Positions 59,852 through 64,000 of a stretch of 64,000 nt of DNA are shown piece by piece (the first letter of the stretch is position 1; each line of letters begins with the position of its first letter). The DNA lies in NCBI GenBank assembly GCA_038534135.1, contig JBCAXJ010000013.1, forward strand, positions 25,488 through 89,487, written 5' to 3'. The notes beneath the pieces are model-generated. The model did no database searches. It saw only the letters and a list, made by a program, of their open reading frames with translations, and was not told the origin of the DNA. This DNA is from Thermohalobaculum sp038534135. Lineage in GTDB: Bacteria > Pseudomonadota > Alphaproteobacteria > Rhodobacterales > Rhodobacteraceae. The translations under genes were made by a program, and so were the position numbers.

Positions 59852-61840
59852 ATGAATCAATATAGTCACAATTTTGACAGTAGTCTGAGCCAGCTCGCGC
59901 CGGACATTCTGCACTCGATTATCGATAGCACAAATGCCGGGCTCGCGATTTACGATGTCGACCTGAATCTGGTTTATCGAAACGATCGATACGTCGAGCT
60001 TTGCAACTACACCGAAGGCGAGGCGGTTCAAGGCCAAAACTTAAAGACCCTGGCTCGGATCTCGATGGAAAAATCCGGGTTCGAGAGATCCGTGATTGAC
60101 GATCAGATCGAACGTGGATTGGAGCGCCTGAGGAGCACGTCAGGTTTCAAATTCCAGTTCAAAACCCAGGACGGGTCCCTAATATCCGTCCATCGGCATG
60201 TTCTTGAGAACGACTACGTTGCGGAGTCGGTGCAGTGTCTCGAAGTGGGCTCGGATTTCTCCGAGCGTAACCGGCTCGAGGTCATGGTCGAGGCCGCGCG
60301 CACAAGAATGGCGCATGCATTCGAGTCAATGGCAGATGGGTTTGCGATCTTCGACAGCGAAGATCGCTTAACAGTCTACAACAAAAAATACGTCGATCTT
60401 AATTCCCACATAGCTGACGTGATCGCGCCGGGAATGAGTTACGAAGAAATGCTTCGTATCGGCATGGAGCGCAATGGATACGAAACAAACGGTTTGAGTA
60501 TTGAGGAGTTCATCACCTGGCGGCTCGAAAAGCACCGGAACCCTGAAGAGTCATATGATTTGCTGATGCATGACGGACGTTGGGTCCGAGTGCAGGAAAG
60601 GCGAACCCACGACGGCGGGATCGTTGGTACACGTAGTGACATCACAGAGCTTAAACGACGCGAAGCTGAGATTCTGCGCGTAACGAATGAGCTTCGTCGA
60701 AAAAATTTAATGTTCGACACCGCGCTGAACAACATGACGCAAGGGCTGTGCATGTTTGATGCCGATCAGAACTTGATCGTTACAAATAGACGTTATCTAG
60801 AAATGTATCGGTTTTCTGCCGACGTTGTAAAGCCTGGAATAAAACTCAATGAGATAATGGAGTATTCCGTCAGCATTGGGAATTATACTAAAGAAGATGC
60901 CGATAAAGCCAAGGCAGAGCGTCCTGATCACGCGAAACTGCGGCAGCGAGCAACGCTAAAGCAACGACTGAGAGATGGTCGTGTGATCGCCGTCATGCAC
61001 GAACCAATGCACAATGGTAGCTCTATCGCGACGTACCAGGACATAACCGATCATGAGCGCCAAGAATTAGAACTGCAAAATTATACCCGCAAGCTTGAGG
61101 AGAGCAACAAGGGGTTGCAAGACTTCGCTTACGTCGCGTCTCATGATTTACAAGAACCTCTCCGAAAGATCGAGACATTCGGAAGCCGACTATCATCACT
61201 TGTTCAATCTGAGAAGCCTGGGGACACGCTATTATTTATTGATAGAATAAATAATGCTGCCCGTAGAATGAGAATGTTGATTGACGACCTTCTCGATTAC
61301 TCGCTGGTGTCGGCGAAGGAGGCATCATTTACCAGAACAAACTTGAATGAAGTCATTTCCGGCGTCATCTCAGACCTACAAATACAAATAGAAGAAACGA
61401 AAACGCAATTTGAAATCGATAGTCTGCCAAAAATCGACGCAGATCCAGCACAAATGCGCCAATTATTCCAAAACATAATATCAAACGCGATAAAGTTTCG
61501 TGATGCAGACCGCGAGCCGTTGATAAAGATCAAAAATAGAATACTCACACCAAGTGCACAAGAAAATTTCAACGAAATCTGTGAGATACGAATTTCTGAT
61601 AATGGAATCGGATTCAACGAAAAGTACAAGGAAAAAATATTTGCAATTTTTCAACGACTTCACGGAAAAAATGAATATGAAGGGACCGGAATTGGATTGG
61701 CGTCGGTCCGAAAAATTGTCGTTAGACATGGTGGATCGATAGATGCATTAGGCGAAGAAGGCAAGGGCGCAACCTTCGTCATTAAGATACCGATTATCCA
61801 ATCAGAGTACCGAGGCCGCACAGAAGATGATGGTGAATGA
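59852..61840 (+). CDS. PAS-domain sensor histidine kinase
   Basis: A 662-residue soluble sensor kinase. Three PAS_7-like domains: about residues 22-140 (NAGLAIYDVDLNLVYRNDRYVELCNY), 158-270 (ADGFAIFDSEDRLTVYNKKYVDLN) and 290-400 (TQGLCMFDADQNLIVTNRRYLEMYRF). A HisKA domain follows with phospho-acceptor H431 in FAYVASHDLQEPLRKIETF, then HATPase_c with QNIISNAIKFRD, RISDNGIGF, FAIFQRLHG and GTGIGLASVRKI. There is no TM segment, so the signal is internal. The response-regulator gene overlaps its stop (ATGA). GC is lower than the core. Confidence 0.9.
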   Translation: MNQYSHNFDSSLSQLAPDILHSIIDSTNAGLAIYDVDLNLVYRNDRYVELCNYTEGEAVQGQNLKTLARISMEKSGFERSVIDDQIERGLERLRSTSGFKFQFKTQDGSLISVHRHVLENDYVAESVQCLEVGSDFSERNRLEVMVEAARTRMAHAFESMADGFAIFDSEDRLTVYNKKYVDLNSHIADVIAPGMSYEEMLRIGMERNGYETNGLSIEEFITWRLEKHRNPEESYDLLMHDGRWVRVQERRTHDGGIVGTRSDITELKRREAEILRVTNELRRKNLMFDTALNNMTQGLCMFDADQNLIVTNRRYLEMYRFSADVVKPGIKLNEIMEYSVSIGNYTKEDADKAKAERPDHAKLRQRATLKQRLRDGRVIAVMHEPMHNGSSIATYQDITDHERQELELQNYTRKLEESNKGLQDFAYVASHDLQEPLRKIETFGSRLSSLVQSEKPGDTLLFIDRINNAARRMRMLIDDLLDYSLVSAKEASFTRTNLNEVISGVISDLQIQIEETKTQFEIDSLPKIDADPAQMRQLFQNIISNAIKFRDADREPLIKIKNRILTPSAQENFNEICEIRISDNGIGFNEKYKEKIFAIFQRLHGKNEYEGTGIGLASVRKIVVRHGGSIDALGEEGKGATFVIKIPIIQSEYRGRTEDDGE

Positions 61841-62292
61841 TGATGAAGGACATTAACGTCAGAATCCTCATCGCCGATGATGACATTGATGACCGAATAC
61901 TCTTGGATGACGCGTTCTCTGAGACTGGTCTAAATCACTCTCTAACCTTCGTCGAAGACGGGGAAAAACTTCTCAGATTTCTCAAACGAGAAGGCGAATA
62001 CAAAGAATTTGAGATGGACCCACTGCCGGATCTTATCATCTTAGATCTGAATATGCCTAAGGTTGATGGGAGGACGGCTCTTATACAGATAAAGAATGAT
62101 TCAGATCTCAATCACATTCCCGTAGTTGTAATGACAACATCCAAAGCAGAAGAAGATATTCGTAAAACCTACGAGCTTGGAGTGAATTCATTCATAAGTA
62201 AGCCTATATTGTTTGAAGATCTTGTAAGGATTGTCGAAGTGATTAGAATATATTGGCTCGAAGTTGTCGCACTGCCAAGTATAAGGCAGTAA
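61837..62292 (+). CDS. Single-domain response regulator (Rcp1-like)
   Basis: A 151-residue receiver: RILIADDDIDDRILLDDAF at the start with acidic pocket, phospho-acceptor D70 (counted from the first ATG) in LIILDLNMPKVDGR, T in VVVMTTSKAEEDIRK and K in SFISKPILFEDLVRI. Rcp1-type regulators pair with PAS/phytochrome kinases. It is coupled to the upstream kinase, so the kinase probably phosphorylates it. No output domain is present. Three in-frame ATGs occur at the start. Confidence 0.9.
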   Translation: MMMKDINVRILIADDDIDDRILLDDAFSETGLNHSLTFVEDGEKLLRFLKREGEYKEFEMDPLPDLIILDLNMPKVDGRTALIQIKNDSDLNHIPVVVMTTSKAEEDIRKTYELGVNSFISKPILFEDLVRIVEVIRIYWLEVVALPSIRQ

Positions 62293-62304
62293 AGAGAGCA
62301 TAGT

Positions 62305-63321
62305 ATGTGTAGTGTTGTATCGGTTCTTTTGATCGACGATGACGAAGAAGACTTTGAGATCACGCGTTTTTTGCTGAATGATGCACCTGGCGAATTTCAG
62401 GTCGATTGGGCGAAAGACTACCGCTCCGCGGTGGAATCGATGAAAAACGAGAAATACGATGTGTGCATCGTAGATTATATGATTGGTGGTGAAACGGGGA
62501 TTGAGTTCCTACAAATGGCGAATAAGGAGTCGCTCAAGTGTCCGATGATCTTGTTAACTGGGATCGGGCAGCATGATGTTGACATGGCGGCGTTAGAAGC
62601 GGGAGCATCTGATTTTCTGGACAAAAACAATTTGACGTCAGCAGTTTTAGAGAGAGCAATCCGCTATTCAATTTCGCATTTCAATGTTATTTGTGAGCTT
62701 GAAGAGCAGTCATCGATGTTGGAGACAACACTTGAGTCTCTTGGCGCAGGTATTGCGTCGTTCAATGAAAGTGGCTGTTTGGTGCACAAGAACAAGCTAT
62801 TTCATGATATTATTGTTGACTACCATCAAAAAGCTGATTCTGCTGACGGAGATGGGTTAATTGTACATTCATTTCAAGATCAATTTATTGAAATTTTAAG
62901 TGAGTTTAAAGAAGGCGCGAATAATAGCGAATACATAATAAGTGATAGTGTCGGTCGACAGTATGAAGCTCGCGTTGACCCGATCCCGGGTGGTGGAGAT
63001 ATAATCCTCTTATTTGATGTCACGGCTCAGAAAACCCTTCAAAAGCGTAGTCTTGATGCGAAGCGCGAAGCCGAATCGGCTTACAGAATGAAGTCTGCCT
63101 TTATGGCGAATATTAGTCACGAGTTGCGAACTCCATTGAACGGAATTTTTGGGATGTTAGAATTGATGAAGCTTACTGGTGTGAAAGAAGTGCAAGAAGA
63201 ATATATGGATCGGATATTCGAGGCGGCGTCACGGTTATTAAAAATAGTGGAAGGAATATTAGATAATTCATTAACAGAAGGGGTTGATAGTGACAAAATT
63301 GAACATAATATCATTGAATAA
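62305..63321 (+). CDS. Hybrid receiver-PAS-HisKA protein without an ATPase domain
   Basis: A 338-residue protein. Receiver (about 5-125): VLLIDDDEEDFEI, D57 in CIVDYMIGGETG, PMILLTGIGQHD. A PAS-like domain (about 145-245) contains LESLGAGIASFNESGCLVHKNKLFHDI. HisKA (about 258-325) has FMANISHELRTPLNGIFGML with H272. The reading frame ends 17 codons after the dimerisation helices (LLKIVEGILDNSL), before any N/G boxes, and no ATPase frame follows. It may be a phosphorelay intermediate or a gene shortened by IS activity. DNA is AT-rich. Confidence 0.8.
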   Translation: MCSVVSVLLIDDDEEDFEITRFLLNDAPGEFQVDWAKDYRSAVESMKNEKYDVCIVDYMIGGETGIEFLQMANKESLKCPMILLTGIGQHDVDMAALEAGASDFLDKNNLTSAVLERAIRYSISHFNVICELEEQSSMLETTLESLGAGIASFNESGCLVHKNKLFHDIIVDYHQKADSADGDGLIVHSFQDQFIEILSEFKEGANNSEYIISDSVGRQYEARVDPIPGGGDIILLFDVTAQKTLQKRSLDAKREAESAYRMKSAFMANISHELRTPLNGIFGMLELMKLTGVKEVQEEYMDRIFEAASRLLKIVEGILDNSLTEGVDSDKIEHNIIE

Positions 63322-63517
63322 AACGAAACAAAAAAATGGTGAGAGCGAAGAGATTACCTATTGAATCTGGGCTCAAGTAAGACCCTGACATTGGAACGAT
63401 AACCACACCAATATAGAAATATGTTGTGATACCGCGACGCATTAAATCAGATTCATTGAAAGGGGTTCCCTTCGCGTCGTCTGGCTGATTCAACATGGAA
63501 AACAGAGTAGGTTGTCC
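63322..63517. other. Junction between the kinase cluster and IS630 sequence
   Basis: About 135 bases of AT-rich DNA of no recognised content, then from about 63458 a GC-richer stretch (AGGGGTTCCCTTCGCG and GGCTGATTCAAC) that resembles IS630-type element ends and leads to the transposase start. Confidence 0.4.
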
Positions 63518-63850
63518 ATGAGAGCGGGTGTCGAGGTTCTTGGCAATTTCTCGGCAGGCGATCTGCGCCTTATGGCTCGACGCAGCGCTGATGCTGATCA
63601 GGCCCGCCGTCTTCGTTTGGATGCGGTGATCCTGGATGGTGGCTCGCGCTCTGATGCGGCGCGCATCGGTGGCGTGGGTCTGCAGGTGATCAGGGACTGG
63701 GTTCTGAGGTTCAACGAGGGCGGTCCGGAAGCGCTGTGCACTCGCAAGGCACCGGGGAAACTTCCGATCCTGGCGGATGTACAGCGATCCAAACTCGCCG
63801 CTGCCGTTGCGGCTGGGCCCAAGCCTTATACCAAACGGTGTGGTGTCTGA
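63518..63850 (+). pseudogene. IS630-family transposase, truncated
   Basis: The frame encodes the N-terminal helix-turn-helix part: GVEVLGNFSAGDLRLMARRSADADQARRLRLDAVILDGGSRSDAARIGGVGLQVIRDWVLRFNEGGPEALC, then KAPGKLPILADVQRSKLAAAVAAGP, and ends abruptly at RCGV after GPKPYTK. The DDE catalytic domain (about 200 residues more) is missing. The sequence up to AAAVAAGP is normal for the family, so the break is likely the insertion of the second element. Confidence 0.75.
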
Positions 63851-63916
63851 CTCATTTTGAGGATTCCCAATCGGCTGATCTTCTGAATCAATGTCTGTGA
63901 ATATCAGGAGGCATTC

Positions 63917-64000
63917 ATGGGCAGAGCGGTTCCGCTTCGACAGGACTATGACGGCGATACGCTACGACGTTTGGCACGTGCGAGTCGGGACAGCGATCAG
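63917..64000 (+). CDS. IS630-family transposase, N-terminal part cut by the window edge
   Basis: Twenty-eight codons from ATG 63917, starting MGRAVPLRQDYDGDTLRRLA and continuing RASRDSDQ to the window end. This matches the start of IS630-type transposases of Rhodobacteraceae (MGRPVPLRxDF...LRRLARASRD). CAGGAGG lies six bases upstream. The gene should continue beyond the window; whether it is intact is not visible. Confidence 0.7.
   Translation, partial: MGRAVPLRQDYDGDTLRRLARASRDSDQ

Larger units (their letters stand above)
63458..64000 (+). mobile_element. Two IS630-family elements, the second apparently inside or abutting the first
   Basis: A first IS630-type transposase frame (63518-63850) breaks at about codon 104. 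Within 25-60 bases a second element end (GAGGATTCCCAATCGGCTGATC) and a second transposase start with its own CAGGAGG site (ATG 63917) appear. Both end segments share ATTCCC/GTTCCC and GGCTGAT. The second copy runs out of the window. The arrangement is seen; the exact insertion point and TA duplication were not determined (a TATA occurs at 63827-63830). Confidence 0.6.

Noticed and set aside
63311..63496. A 61-codon minus-strand frame next to the IS630 end
   Set aside because: No ribosome site or family pattern, and it spans the IS junction.

Overview
The window looks like a chromosomal segment of a marine-type alphaproteobacterium of the Rhodobacteraceae (Roseobacter group). The evidence is the high GC core and several family-typical neighbourhoods: gshB–BON lipoprotein–yraN–rsmI divergent from an LpoA-like lipoprotein, ruvX–DUF1289 beside ccmI, glnD–murJ, and hisF–hisE. 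Many small conserved proteins of this group (DUF1289, DUF302, DUF2852, DUF4399, DUF6524, DUF938) are also present. No rRNA, tRNA, CRISPR array or prophage was seen.

Layout. 1-5.7 kb: minus-strand housekeeping genes (membrane protein fragment, DUF1289, ruvX, ccmI), a lone soxB-type sarcosine oxidase beta gene on plus, an IS256-like remnant, and creD. 5.7-14 kb: DUF302 protein, hisF-hisE coupled to a fused GT25/FkbM protein, esterase, gshB, BON lipoprotein, yraN, rsmI, LpoA-like lipoprotein. 14-25 kb: glnD, murJ, patatin lipoprotein, MmgE/PrpD protein, a two-gene unit behind a perfect palindrome, and a class-III aminotransferase with an agmatinase. 25-33 kb: a caspase-fold protein whose catalytic Cys is replaced, a FemAB/GNAT protein, an MBL-fold protein, infC with an apparent ATC start, DUF938, DUF4399, an ECF sigma/anti-sigma pair, and a stand-alone nitrile-hydratase-beta-like protein. 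33-41.3 kb: an accessory stretch of lower GC with long non-coding gaps, a PQQ-type sugar dehydrogenase, unrecognised small genes and a large autotransporter. 41.3-48.4 kb: DUF2852, TetR regulator, split altronate-dehydratase-type genes with rraA, UDG-like protein, lipoprotein hydrolase, SseB-like and TerB-like proteins. 48.5-53.2 kb: capsule-type cluster kpsT-kpsE-kdsA-phosphohexomutase. 53.2-59.7 kb: orphan class-I fumarase alpha gene and a complete dipeptide-type ABC importer. 59.8-64 kb: an AT-richer PAS kinase–receiver–hybrid receiver/PAS/HisKA cluster ending in two IS630-family elements, one apparently inserted in the other.

Functional themes are envelope biogenesis (murJ, LpoA-like, kps/kdsA, GT25-FkbM, patatin, autotransporter), nitrogen and amine metabolism (glnD, agmatinase, aminotransferase, soxB, dpp importer), histidine synthesis and sugar-acid catabolism. 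The points most worth a second look are the GT25-FkbM fusion, the Cys-less caspase-like protein, the 24-bp intercistronic hairpin between the uxaA-like and rraA genes, the infC ATC start, the 21-bp motif recurring in three intergenic gaps, and the kinase cluster lacking an ATPase domain next to nested IS630 copies. Function calls come from reading motifs by eye; no database search was run.
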